This document shows positions 36,646-47,789 of a stretch of 64,000 bases of DNA, in pieces. Position 1 is the stretch's first letter. The number at the start of each line of letters is the position of its first letter. A model generated the notes under the pieces. That model saw only the letters and a program-made list of their open reading frames with translations, was not told the DNA's origin and did no database searches. Origin of the DNA: Moniliella sp. 'wahieum' (Eukaryota > Basidiomycota > Moniliellomycetes > Moniliellales > Moniliellaceae); contig RSEE01000139.1 of NCBI GenBank assembly GCA_003971905.1, positions 1 through 64,000 of the forward strand, in the 5' to 3' direction. A program made the position numbers and the translations under genes.

Positions 36646-38480
36646 ATGGGCTCGGCCAGCACATCCAGCAGTGAGCGCAGCACCGACCCTATTTTTCTGC
36701 GCGCACCAGTCGCCGCACCAAGCGCCATATCCACACCCGCCAACCAGCATCGCCAGCAGTGGACTCTCCAAAGCACTGTCCAGTGTCTCCACCGGCCTTC
36801 CAGCCCCTTCTCCTCCATCACCCCTACTTCCTCGCTCTCCACCCCGACATGGCGCACGCCTCAAGCGCTACTCCCCCTCCACCCAAGGAGGAGACCATCC
36901 GCCATTAGGCCATCCTCCCGTTGAACCTTTTCCCAGTGGCCATGGACCAACAGCTCTCGATATTTCGAACTCCGCCCGCTCAGCGGCCCAGCTACTGCAA
37001 GCTCGATGGGAGCTAAAGAATCAGCATCAGCAGCGGCAGGAGCAGCAGCTGAGGAAAGCCTCTCATAAATCCCGTACCCATGCCTCCGACCCCACCCGCT
37101 TAGCCAAAACCGATGCCCCCCTTCCCAAACGGGTAAACACCTAAAGCGCAATCGTCGTCATCAATCCCAAGAACTGGAAAATTTCCCGAGCAATTGGTCT
37201 TCCCGTTCAAGCGATCGGAACCGTCTAGCGTCACGTTCGCGTAGGTCCAGCCGTGCTTCGGTGGAGGGATCTCTTCGTTCTGATCGTTCAACCCCCTCGG
37301 CTAGAAATAGCTTTTATTCGGCTCATTCCATCTTCAACCCAACAGGGGAACAGGAGTATAACGGCATTGATGTAATTCCTGAGGTGTCTCAATCGCACAG
37401 TTCGTCGCCCTCTTCCACGGCTTCACCTCTCCCTGGCAGCGATGGCCGTCAAAGGACACAGAGCATCACCTCACGCTCAATTCGTTCGGTTCGAACCGAT
37501 ACTGTCTCGTACTTGTGGGATGCATCAGCAGAGGATGCGAGACGTACGCGCCGCTCATCTGATGTATCATCATTGTTCCCGGACATTCCCGGTGCCTGGA
37601 CCGAACACCGCATTGAACCAACACCCCTTGCAAAGGGGAAAACTTATTCAACGTCGTCTACACTTGGATCGAATCCTATCTCCCAACAAGAAGATCATCC
37701 ACGTCGCCCTCAGAGCTCTCGCAGCTCTTTCTACCAAACCGAACTACTCTCATCGTCGCCAAAGGATAAAAAGGTCTGTCCGACCTAAGCAACTTACGTG
37801 CCTTGGACATGGGGCATCGGCAACTTTCCCATGCATCCTCTTAGCGCGTACTTTGACCCGTCCTCTTTCTGCGCCACTTAAGCCGGTTCTCCAATTCTGG
37901 TTAGCAGCCTGCCTCAGCACAATGGCTGTGCTGTCACTCAGTGTTCTCATGGCTTGCTCTTATCTCTTGACTTTTTACGACGATGCGGCCCACAGATCCC
38001 GCTCCATCACCTCGGCCGCAGCGAAGGCTAGGGGCAAGGCCCCCACCGTCGGTAGCATCCTCTTTCCCTTGGTCCGGCTCCTCTCTGCACCAATACGAGT
38101 GCCGTTGCGCCTCTTCTCTCGATCGAAGACCACTCGTTCTACTTCCCCTCCTCCTGATCTGGACGATGTTGGTGGTCCCGAGGAGAATACCCCGTCGGGT
38201 GCCCCGGGCCCACGACCTCCCATTGGCCCGCTCTTGGCTAGCCTCGCATTTGCTCTTACCGTTACGTTCGGGGCAGGGATGTTGCAGCTGTTTGTCTCCT
38301 ACCGCCGCCGCATGTTTCCACCAGTATTTTGACGCGGACGTTGACCACAGCTCCGATTCGGACCGGGCAGACTGGTCCCCTTCCCCGCCAAATCCACGGG
38401 AATCCCAGGGGAGCTCTGCTGCGTCCAGTCACTTCTCCTCCATGCCGCGTTACAGTCACAGGCAGCCAACTAATTCCTGA
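36646..38480 (+). CDS. Unrecognised protein: Ser-rich disordered N-terminus, coiled coil, two TM segments, acidic tail
   Basis: I do not recognise the family. Coding is supported by sense composition running through successive frames: a start MGSASTSSSERSTD, then SSGLSKALSSVSTGL, a Gln/Arg-rich helix (AQLLQARWELKNQHQQRQEQ), an Arg/Ser-rich stretch (SSDRNRLASRSRRSSRASV), SFYSAHSIFNPTGEQEYNGI, LSDLSNLRALDMGHRQLSHA, a hydrophobic segment around VLQFWLAACLSTMAVLSLSV (about 37890-37970), a basic loop, a second hydrophobic segment (LLASLAFALTVTFGAGMLQL, about 38235-38295), then SYRRR and an acidic Ser-rich tail (DADVDHSSDSDRAD) ending at 38480. Frame changes near 37135, 37780, 37845 and 38330 resemble the base losses in known genes here (the last looks like one extra T). 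The C-terminal TM pair with long cytosolic N-terminus suggests an ER or nuclear-envelope protein, but that is inference. The loop lacks the Cys pattern of Brl1/Brr6. Confidence 0.55.
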
Positions 38481-39095
38481 TATCCTGATCTTGATCTGGA
38501 TCATAATCCCTGATGACCCTCTCTCTCGCTTATTTCCTTCGCTCTGTTGGAGCTTCTTGTTCTTGCCTGCCCCACATGCACGTCTGCCATGTTTTCAGAC
38601 ACGGAGCAGCTATTGGCCTACACGCTCCTTACTAATTGTGCCGCCGCCCGTGTCGCGTGTAATTTATGAATGAAGAAGAGATGGCACTGTAGCTGGCACT
38701 CTTGCGCCATTGGCGTAGCGGCCTTAGGATACGTATCGGTTGCGCATGGCGTAGACGCAACCCCTTAATCACAGAGTACGGGTGGTTCTGCCACGGTGCT
38801 TTTGCTTGCACTTGCTCTGAAAATGGACATGGCCATCCAAGGGCGGCGTGTCAGGGCGTAGTGCTTTTGCAACATTCAGAAGTGGAGACGCTCAATTTCC
38901 TGTGTTGCGTGGCAAGCCCTTGCGCCGGGGCTAGTTGAATCGACCGAACGTTCAGGCTGGCCAGCAGCCGCAACTGCTAACCCACCATTGTCCGCCCAAC
39001 CACCATTGCCTGCAAGCGCCTTACCCGTCCCCGCACCCTGGAACCACCACCTCCCCTCGCGCTGCGCCGTCCGCACGACTGAACACGAGCCCACC
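38481..39095. other. Spacer and EMP24 promoter
   Basis: No gene recognised. The final 100 bases before the EMP24 start are CCACC-rich, as upstream of other starts in this window. Confidence 0.5.
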
Positions 39096-39975
39096 ATGTC
39101 GTCCTTTGCCCGGTCCCAACTGTGGCTCCGCTCCACCCTCCTTGCCGTCGCTCTGGCCTTCACGCTCTTGTCCACAGCGCGTGCGCACATGATCGAGATG
39201 GCACCATATGGCAAGGACTGCTTCTTCGAGGATCTGCACATCGGGGACCAGGTATGCCATCCACCCCTTCTCCCCTTTCCCCCCCCCTCCTAGCCCCCTT
39301 CTGACTTCTAGTGGTGTTGCGCAGATGACGCTGTCCTTCCAAGTGGGCGGAAGTTCGCAGCTCGACATTGACACTGTTCTCACCGATCCCTCTGGGAACG
39401 CTTTGTACGAACGGTCGCGCAAGGATACGGGTTCCTATTCATTTGTCGCCTCTGCCGATGGGCGGTTCGAATACTGTTTCTCCAACGAGTACAGCAGTGC
39501 GGGGGATAAGACTGTGAGGTGGGTGCTACGCTGAGGGAGGACGCCTGGTATGGGTATGGGCCGGAACGACTGACTCAATTTTTCGATACAGCTTCAACGT
39601 CCATGGCATTATCTATGTTGAGGAGGAAGGCGACATGTCACCTGTCGAGCTGCGAGGTGCGCGACTTGGCTGCAGCAGTGCAGGCCGTCAAGGATGAGCA
39701 AGCCTACCTCGTGTGCGAGAGCGTTTGCATCGCAACAGTATGTCCTCCTAGAATGGGAAGCAAGCTGAATACTAACCCTTCTATTTATTTAGCTGCCGAA
39801 AGCACCAATGCACGGGTTCGTACCTGGTCGGTGGTCCAAGCGCTCATGTTGGCTGTGTGTGGCGTGCAGATCTTTTTGTTAAGAGGGGTTGTTTCTTTTC
39901 TCTTTGGGCAATGACGAGTGTAGACTGACCATCTTCCCTGTCTCCAGGCACTTTGAGGTGCGACGTATCGTTTGA
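39096..39975 (+). CDS. EMP24: p24-family cargo receptor, Emp24 type
   Basis: p24 proteins cycle between ER and Golgi in COPII/COPI vesicles and help sort GPI-anchored proteins. A signal peptide (LWLRSTLLAVALAFTLLSTARA) precedes the GOLD domain: YGKDCFFEDLHIGDQ, a short intron (39252 to about 39324), MTLSFQVGGSSQLDIDTVL, GRFEYCFSNEYSS, a second intron, then FNVHGIIYVEEEGDMSPVE. The paired cysteines of the GOLD domain are present. A coiled coil (LAAAVQAVKDEQAYLV) and the family signature around RNTAESTNARVRTWSVVQ lead into a TM helix (ALMLAVCGVQIFLL). The last exon encodes HFEVRRIV, a short cytosolic tail with the usual terminal hydrophobic residue. One base is missing near 39710 (VRERLHRNT lies one frame off) and the boundary near 39888 is imperfect. 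CDCFFED...HGIIYV resembles Emp24 more than Erv25. Confidence 0.88.
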
Positions 39976-41317
39976 TCCTCTTCTCGTTTGCATCTTCTTT
40001 CCCTGGCCATTCACGTGTGCTGTCGTGGCACATGTTGTGGCATGTCCCCCATCCGTACATTATACCTTTCGCTCGTGAGGGATGCCTCCATCCTACGCCT
40101 CATTTCATTGTATCCGTGCGTTGGTAGGGCGCCCACCAGTGTCTAATAACGCCCACCAACCTGGATGGAAATACGGTTGTTGTGACCTGGGACGCATCGA
40201 GATACTTTCATGCCAAGGGTTGTTAGTCCCCATTACCTCGCTCGGTGGACAATTTGTCAATGTCGAGGACAACCATTAATGAGGATCTGTGCCAGGCCTA
40301 TCAGCAATGATAGGAGCGCTTCAGCGAACACGTTTAGAGTGGGGATCATCCGCGACAGAGCATCACCCCAACGAGCCCAGTTGCATATACCTGCTTATCT
40401 ACTGCCTCTGCCCTCTGCCCTGCCAGGCCAGCCCTACATGATCACCAGCTATAGGGCAGGGAAGATTGATATCCAGCAAGCTCGTCCCTGGATGGTTAAC
40501 AAGCGACATCAACTTCGCTATGAGTCGGGAGATCAGCTCCCGGGCATCCGGGTGCATCACATTTTACCCAAGCGATGTAACAGGCGCGCGCCGGGTATGA
40601 AGATGGCACGGTGGAAGTCGTACCCAGACCATGTATGCCGAAAGCCCCACTATCCCATATCATCCCTTGGTGGCGAATGGGCCTTTTGGGCAGCTTTTTG
40701 CATTGGGTTCTATGATAGCAACAAACTGCTGGCTGAGGTGGTAACAGAGTTTTTCTCAGCACCACCCCTCTTTGTCGAAGCGGTGTCCCTCTGCTACAAA
40801 CTCACCATACCTTCCGAGTCGTCTTGTCAACAGAGGGATGGGAAACAAGGCATTTCATCCCTAGTTGCATACCCTGGCTTTAGAGAATCCCACCTGTCCC
40901 CGACACCCCTTGGCACGTATGTTCTCGTCCTGCTCCCGCAACCGTTGACGAACTACATGGGCTGCTTGGGGACAATTCTTGCGTGCACTATTTAATACCT
41001 ATATGGCGTGTGACTCGGAAGAGGGTTGCTAGATGGGGAATAGCATTTTGGGGGTCGTAGATGCGCCTAGTAAGGTGCGCATGGAAGAGCATAGCGCCAT
41101 AGATGCCCAAGGCAACCGGCAACCAATCGCGTGAGACCCATACGTTAGGGGAGGAGGAAAGGGGAAGGGGACAAAGAGAGACGAGATACTCCCCTGTCCC
41201 CTCACTGAACCCTACCCCGCTCCCACGCGCAGCGGGGCCCCAATGATCGTTCCCATACTGTCAAGGCTCACTCAGCCTAACGCCAAGGGCCGGTACAGAT
41301 ATCCAACCGGGGGGAGC
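39976..41317. other. Convergent spacer between EMP24 and RPL28
   Basis: Holds both 3' ends. An open frame of 261 codons (40210-40995 plus) has no recognisable domain, signal or conserved intron structure and is not called. No RNA gene seen. Confidence 0.5.
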
Positions 41318-41585
41318 TTAGGCAACCAGCTGGATGACACCGCCAGCCTCCTTGATCTTGTACTCAGCCGCGGCCGAGACAAAGCGGGCCTTGACAATGA
41401 AAGGAAGGTTGGGAAGGTTGCCCTTGGCGAGCACCTTACCGTAGCCAGCAGCCAGGGTGTCAATCACCGGCACCTCCGTCGACGAGGCGGTCAGACCCTC
41501 GCGAGCCGAGGCCGGAACGAGAGTCCAAAGCTTGTCCAGGTTGATCACAGGGCGCCAGTAGTGGTTGTCAAGCTGGTGGAAGTGG

Positions 41586-41622
<37 letters not shown>

Positions 41623-41828
41623 TGTCGAAGTTGGTACGGTGGTGGTGCTGACCACCAGCGAGACCGCGACCACCCGGATGCTTGCGGTGCTTGCTGTTTA
41701 AACGTAGCGGTTAGTGCATGCTCTTCACCGGAGGAGCTCCAAGAAAGGGGATGAGACGCACCCGATACGGCCGTGACCCGAGGAAACGTGGCCACGGTGC
41801 TTGCGGGTGTTGTGGAGGCGGTGGGCAT
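41318..41828 (-). CDS. RPL28: 60S ribosomal protein L28 (uL15, L27a family)
   Basis: Large-subunit protein near the base of the peptidyl transferase region. The start MPT is followed by [18 protein letters not shown]; the intron (41694-41761, 68 nt) splits Gly before [20 protein letters not shown]. Then come [38 protein letters not shown] and the end [13 protein letters not shown]. Corrected length is about 147 residues, as expected. One C is missing just after the start (ATGCCCACCGCC where MPTRL needs ACCCGCCTC, near 41818), which puts the first exon out of frame as given. The promoter carries two telomere-repeat-like boxes on the coding strand. Confidence 0.96.
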
Positions 41829-41930
41829 GTCAACAGTCTTGGAGGTTGGTGCTGGGCAAAGACGGCGCGACAAGCAAATGCAAACAGAAGGCAGCAGCAG
41901 TCTGGCCCCTACAGAAAGAGTAGGGTTAGC

Positions 41931-41937
41931 CTCCGCG
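41931..41937 (-). promoter_or_regulatory. Telobox (AACCCTA) upstream of RPL28
   Basis: AACCCTA on the coding strand, about 105 bp upstream of the start. Tbf1/Rap1-type factors bind this sequence at ribosomal-protein promoters in several fungi; use here is inference. Confidence 0.5.
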
Positions 41938-41985
41938 TACGTCATCAGTGTAATATTTCGCCGCAGCAGGTTTGCACCACGGCGC

Positions 41986-41992
41986 TAGGGTT
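41986..41992 (-). promoter_or_regulatory. Second telobox (AACCCTA) upstream of RPL28
   Basis: Same orientation as the first, 55 bp further upstream, about 160 bp from the start codon. Confidence 0.5.
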
Positions 41993-44369
41993 GCAATCGC
42001 CCTCTCGCGCACGTCACGCGTCACGCGTCACCCTTGATCTGACGTCGTGGTCAAGGGTCCGATGGTCATCTGCCAGCGCCAAACTGGAACGCGGGATTAT
42101 AGGTCGTGCACCAATGGGTCTTTGCATGGCCTCCTCAACCATTGTAATTATCCACCCGGCATCACGTGAAGTCTGACGTCCCCGGTATGGACGTTCGCAC
42201 CAGCGTGCCCCCCATTCGTACTAGTGGTTGCCAGGTAAAGCTGCCGGTTGTCATTCATTCCAACTCACTAACCTTTCCCCTACCCCCTTCGCTATCATTC
42301 GTCGTGTTCACTAGCTTCAGTCTCCACCGTACGGATCCCGCGGGCTGGGGATTAATATAAAAGATTGAGGTGTTCTCTGTGACAGGACCTGTCCTACCAT
42401 GTCTTTGCCCGTGTCAACCTTCCGGCCAACCTTTCCGGCGCAAAGCCTACAGACATCCCAGTCCTGCTCGTTCTGGTGCACCACAACTTTGCCACGGGAG
42501 CCTATGCCTCAACTCAGACGCCTCGCCTTGTCTCTAGCTCCGTTCGGATATGTCAGTACTAATGTTCAAGCTCGTCGATCAACTGTGAGTGGACTCTGTT
42601 CCAAGGGAAAGCGCCCCTATAAACTGTGGGTCGGACTCCACAGTTCGGGATCCACCGATGACATAGACTGTGATATGCATAATGCATTTTCTCCTCTGTG
42701 CGGTACATGATTTGTCTGCCAAAGGGATCTCCGTATACTAGTGGTCACTGTCTGCCTGCAGAAAAGTAGAGAGCAATGCGCAAAAGGGCGATGGGGTGTT
42801 GACTGGTGTCTATAAAAGCCTCAGACCTCCACTGTTACGGGGCACTCCGGTTATTTCCGGACGCTAAGCCCTGCATGTCGTAGACATCTCATCCAAACAC
42901 GCGTCAGTGCCGTTAAACTATATCGAGAGAGAGCCAACAGATACCTATCCATGTGCAAATTTCATCCGCTGCCCGCCATGGTCGCATGTGCTTATCGGTA
43001 CGATGCGTTGTGCTCATCGCGCCCAGTCACACAACCTTTTACCCGTGCTGCGCCCGATTGCGCAGCGTCATCGCCTTTGAGAGCAAGGGTTAGAGTGAGG
43101 GACCATATGTATAGGAGCTGAGTACTCAGACTGAGCATGGAGAGAAGCACTGCAAACGAGCAACTATAAACAAGACCATTATATTCTCAAGTTACTAGTT
43201 ACCGGCTTCCAACGTGGTCCAACTGAAAAATTCTAAGGCTAAAAGGAGCTTCCAGGGAAACCATTAAGCAGGTTAATGCGCAACCCCCCGGAGTCGAGAT
43301 GCCAGAGCTTGGAGGCGCGGCACTGCCGAATCTCGGCGGAACGAGAAAAAGAACCCCCCTGGTGTGGTACATTTTCTCGACGTACCCAATAAAACCTCCG
43401 TCGCCGACAACACTGAACGTTGAACAGGCCATAGCACCGATGCACATGTGTGTACTCTTTCTGCCTTTCGCTCTCACCGTTTACATGGCGACGAAAGGGA
43501 AAGGAATTCAAAGAACGAACGATGTGGATGACATCTGTTAAACGTAGGACTCAACAAAACGTTTCGACATGAATATAGATTGATAGTAGATCGATGAGAT
43601 GCGGGGCGTGCTGATGCAGCGCTGATGCACTCTGATGAGAAGCAGGACGATGGGCGAGATGGGAGGCGATGGGCGATGGGAGGCGATAGACGGTAGGCGC
43701 TAGGCTGCCAAGTGCGGTCGAAGTGATGAGCGTTTGACGTTTGATCCAGCCAATAAAATTCAATGGCTGTCATCGATGTCATCAGCGCGACAGCCTGCGA
43801 CAGCCAAGCACCTCTCGCCGGATGCTTGGCGCCACACGGGGTGCAAGCCGAAGAGGCACTAGGCTAGTGTGCTGTTGGCCTCAGCTCGGTACAGCGAACG
43901 GCGATAGGCGCGAGGCACCCTGAAGGCACTACAGGGCACTTTCCGGCACTGCTCCAATCGCCGCCGCACTTTCCTGCTCCACTCCGCTTCACCATATGAT
44001 TCACCTGGCCGCCTCGCACGTACCCCTGAGCGCCTCCGCCTCCTCCCCGTCTCACCGCGGTTTCACCGCCCCTGGAGTGGAGAGCGAGCAGCAGACGGCC
44101 GCTGATGACCGACTAGTAGGACTCCACTACAGGCGGGCTTTCGGGCCTGACCTATTAACCGCGGCAACACATCTGCCAGCTGTACGTCATACCACCCGCC
44201 GCCTAACATCCAGCTGTGTGTATCTCAGCCAGCCGATCCCTATAAAGGTAACCACAATCATCGTCAGACGCATGTGGCCATGATGCACACATGATGTGTC
44301 CTGCTTCGTGCTCATGGCGCTCTTCTCTTGAGCCGCGGGCCGATCACATGCATCACAGTGAATTGCCAA

Positions 44370-44417
44370 GCTCAAGCTTCAAGCTCCAAGCTTCAAGCTC
44401 CAAGCTTCAAGCTTCAA
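44370..44417. repeat. AAGCTTCAAGCTCC direct repeat
   Basis: AAGCTTCAAGCTCC and AAGCTTC words are repeated back to back about seven times; the same word family occurs in most spacers of this window. Confidence 0.75.
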
Positions 44418-45487
44418 GGCACTACTTAGGACTTCATCAAACTCATGATTATCCACAATCTCCACACTTCTCGCGCCGTAATCCATAAGCTTAGAGCCAC
44501 CGGCAAATGGCCAGTAACTAGTAATGCATAATGCGTAACGGTAACCGGTCAAGCTTTTGTTTGAACTTGGGTGCGGATACAGACGCAGACAGAAGGTGAA
44601 AACAAATGGATGATCGATGAAGAGAAGAAAGGGCGGGACCCACTGGACCGGGAACGGAGGGATCCGGGGGAATAACCCGGAGCCGGTGCCTGTCCCGCAC
44701 AACTTGATGGGCTATGAACGCATGAGCGATGAGCCTCATCGCTGAGCTCATAATAAGCATCGGACCAAGCACCCCGTCCACTTCAGAAAAGCACCGGGCG
44801 GGCGTAGTGGGGAGCTCCCCCTCATCACCACACCACACAGTATGATACGTGATCACATTATGTGTCAACGTACGTTCAACATGATGGGGACTATACGTTC
44901 CATACGTTACATGCATATGATGCAATGGTGTAATGATGGACTCGGAGACTCCATTGGGGATGATGAGACCTGGAGTCTAGATGGTCCTCGAGGGTGATGC
45001 AATCGCACTAGTAGTGGTGGTGGTCTAAGCCAACCAGCAACGCCTACAGAGGAACATCAAGCAGCGAGTCGCCACCAGGGGCTAAGCTGCGGAACAAGGA
45101 AAAACAGGAGAGAAAAACAACGGAACTCCTAGGCCTGAGGAGGAACTGAAGGGACATTGGCCAAAGCACGAGCCACCTGATGGCTCAACAGGGGACCATC
45201 CAAGCTTCAACGTCAACAACAAAAGCGTCAAGCTGTGTCCGATGAACGTGTTGCTGGACGCACCACGCCTGCCAGGCTTCACATCCAAGTAGCACTAAGC
45301 CCAGTCGGCAGCTCCAGCCACACTCACTCGCTGGGACAGTGCCGCTGGGGTGTCCGCGGGTTGTGCTTGTGGCAGAGGCCATATGATATGATCGATTTGA
45401 TCGCGCTTGTAGCCGCATCGGTGGCTCCGATGCATGCTCGGTTTTTGCCGTATCATTTATCATTTACACTAAACCGGCGCCACACGC

Positions 45488-45494
45488 ATATAAG
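45488..45494 (+). promoter_or_regulatory. TATA-like box of the zinc-ribbon gene
   Basis: ATATAAG, about 105 bp upstream of the ATG at 45598, a spacing like that seen for the KNH-like gene. Confidence 0.45.
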
Positions 45495-45597
45495 ACACGC
45501 CGCGCGGACCTTTGGCACTCCTTCCTTTGCTCTCTCCCTCCTCCCGCCATCCCCCCTCACCACATCTTCGCCCATCCTCTGTTCGCTATTTGCAACC

Positions 45598-45895
45598 ATG
45601 ACCTGTTGTCGCCATACTTCCTTCTATTCACCCTCAACGTCCCATGCTTCTGGACACTCATTACGTACGTATGTCCTCCACGCATCGCCTCCAAGTCACC
45701 CCTCTTCTGTATCTAGTGCCCCCATTTTCCCAATCATAACCGGGCTAATCCCTTGTCCATCTTGCAGGAAGCATGGTCAACATGGCACTCGGTCCCTACG
45801 TTCGCTGTCCGTTCTGTGACAACATCATTGTCAAGTTGAATGAGTGTACCTCCTGCCACCGCTCCCTCATCGGAGTACGTTGCAAAGAACCCTGA
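45598..45895 (+). CDS. Putative Cys-rich zinc-ribbon microprotein (about 65 residues)
   Basis: Not a recognised family. Exon 1 (45598-45664) reads MTCCRHTSFYSPSTSHASGH; an intron of 103 nt (45665-45767, GTACGT donor, CTAAT branch, TTGCAG acceptor) joins it in frame to SMVNMALGPYVRCPFCDNII and KLNECTSCHRSLIGVRCKEP, then TGA. Two CxxC pairs, CPFC and CTSC, are separated by 12 residues, the layout of a small zinc ribbon. Upstream TATA, CT-rich leader and a clean intron argue for a real gene. A strong donor (GTACGT) lies inside exon 2 just after SLIG, so the true 3' end could be different. It is too short for confident homology by eye. Confidence 0.5.
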
Positions 45896-46962
45896 CGCTC
45901 CACCTCCAGCCTCATCGATCATCCCCGTCCCGGCCGCTGGTCTCTTGCCCCTTGGTCCTTATATACTCCCCTTGGCTTGTTCCCATTGACTATTACGTTG
46001 TGGGACTACGCATCGTGAATCATGAGGAGCCCTGAGGCCAGGGACATTTTAGGCCTATGATCTGCCTCAGCAGGCCTGCTCCCCCGCTGAATCATGGTCA
46101 CTGAGCTGGTTCCATTTCGGCTCTCGTCCCAAGTTTCATGAGTTTGATAGTATATCCTTCGTCCCTCTGTCCAGCTTCCCATTACCACATCGATACCATC
46201 ACTCTCCTCACATGAACATTTTGTCTGTATCCTGTTTCTTCCCATTCCGTCGAGAAGACCGCTAGGCAACGAATACATCTCCCCCTCTCCATCTCGAACT
46301 TTGGACCTACTTATTATCTTCTTGGCACCATGTTCCATGTCATGCCTTGGGGCATCTGCATCTTCGCTCTATTGGCTGCCGCACTGTGATATGCTCGCAG
46401 GCCACGTTGTTTCCTGGTGATTCTACATCGTTCTGCTCAGTCCCGTTCTCATAGCCCCCAACACACTCGTGTAGCCCACCTAAGGACTGGGCAATGGGGT
46501 TGATTTAATACTCTCTTAGTAGTTTTCTATGAGATCATGTCGGTCATGAACTCATTCTATTGGGGCTTAACAAGGTACATCGCAGGTACAATAGGCGTCC
46601 AGTTCGAAGGGAGCTAAGATTAGGATGGGGAATCTCTGTTGATGTGCCCTGCTACACCTTGCACGCCGATGAAGGATTGGGCACAACGATTGTGGTTGTG
46701 TGAATCAGACTGCAGTCGACCATCTCATCGTAGTAACGCCTCTCGTGGCCTCTTGGTCTCTCCGGATTGCCCGCTGTTCGCAATGAATCCAAACTCAGTC
46801 GCTCTATCCGGCGTACTAGTCAGCAATTGGCTTTGCAATGCAAGAACATGGAATTCATCAAGCTTCAACCTGCAAGCTTCACGCTTTCTAGCTAGCGCAA
46901 GGGTGGTGCAGGGAAGTATGAGCATCTGAATTGCTATCTTGCAGGAGGGACACCGGAATGCT
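45896..46962. other. Spacer downstream of YRB1
   Basis: No gene recognised. AAGCTTCAACCTGCAAGCTTC words at 46858-46880. If the frame shift at the end of YRB1 is real biology rather than error, that reading continues to 46725. Confidence 0.5.
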
Positions 46963-47789
46963 TTACTCTTCGTCTCCTCGGTGGGCTTCTCCTCCTTGGC
47001 ATCCTCCTTGGACTCCTCCTTGGACTCCTCCTTGGACTCCTCCTTAGGGGCCTCCTTGGACTCCGGCTTGGACTCCTTCTCGATCGGCTCAAGCACCTCG
47101 CCCTTCTGGGCCTTCTCGAAGGCGGCCTTAAACGACTGTGCGTCTGCAAGCACAACATGTCAGTACAATCCCTCAAAACAAACAAGGGTACAAGACGTAC
47201 TGTCGGCGTTGGCAAAAGGATGGCAAGCGTTTCAGCTTGGGGCTCACCATCCGACACATCCGCCGCTACGTTGTACACCCACACCGGTCGGACGAAACGT
47301 TGGGCTTGAGCTCAATGTCCGAGGTAACTGTTCAGCCGAGTTAGCATTTCATCTCCTGCATTCCGAACAGGAATTCAGTTCGGAATTCAGTAGAGGTAAT
47401 ACACACTGTAGTGATTCGCGCACACCTTGAGCGTCTTGTCTCGTCGCCGCATCACAACACGCACCTTCTTGGTGCTTGTGCTGGAGCAGACGCACATCCC
47501 CAGTACCCTCTCTTTCCATTGCTTGCCCTCGGGGTCCGAAACGGAAAGCTTGGCGCGGCTGCACACAAAAAATTATTATTAGGATGCTGAACTGAGCGTT
47601 CAGAGCAATAAACGGTCCAAAGCAGACGGAGACGTACACCTTGTACACCACATTCTCATCCTCCTCGAGCGTCTTGGTTCTCGACTGCTTCTCGAGCTTG
47701 ATGACCGGCTCGTAGTGCGGGTCGTTCTCCTCGCCGGGGTCGTTGCCGGTGGAGGCGAGGGGGTCGTTCTTAGGCTCGGTAGCAGACAT
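46963..47789 (-). CDS. YRB1: Ran-binding protein 1 (Ran-specific GTPase co-activator)
   Basis: RanBP1/Yrb1 binds RanGTP, helps release it from transport receptors and stimulates RanGAP in the cytosol. The start MSATEPKNDPLAST leads to HYEPVIKLEKQSRTKTLEED, then VVYKV; an intron of about 79 nt (47559-47637) joins this to RAKLSVSDPEGKQWKERGTG. The RanBD continues as DVRLLQHK, VVMRRRDKTLKVCANHY, an intron, SDIELKPNVSSDR, WVYNVAADVSDGEPQ, another intron, and AQSFKAAFEKAQKGEVLEP. A Lys/Glu tail with four ESKE-type 12-bp repeats (46985-47050) follows. Frame slips lie near 47465 and 47270. The tail probably ends KPTEETKE stop at 46963-46965 if one base is missing; without it the frame reads on to 46725 through unrelated sequence. 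A telomere-like AACCCTAA lies about 200 bp upstream. Confidence 0.92.

Larger units (their letters stand above)
42000..45597. other. 3.6-kb gene-poor spacer between RPL28 and the zinc-ribbon gene
   Basis: No confident gene. A 103-codon open frame at 42399-42710 has a TATA-like ATATAAAA at 42354-42361, 40 bp before its ATG, but no domain. At 43590-43690 GATGGGAGGCGATGGGC-type repeats occur. At 44370-44417 the words AAGCTTCAAGCTCC recur many times. No RNA gene seen. Confidence 0.5.

Noticed and set aside
40210-40995. 261-codon open frame between EMP24 and RPL28
   Set aside because: No recognisable domain, signal peptide or promoter element; composition not clearly coding.
42399-42710. 103-codon open frame with a TATA-like box 40 bp upstream
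   Set aside because: The TATA spacing is suggestive but there is no domain or intron; kept only as a note in the spacer entry.
34563-44417. AAGCTT/AACGTT word clusters as a possible CRISPR or satellite array
   Set aside because: Words are abutting or irregularly spaced, short and scattered; there are no spacers of fixed length and this is a eukaryote.
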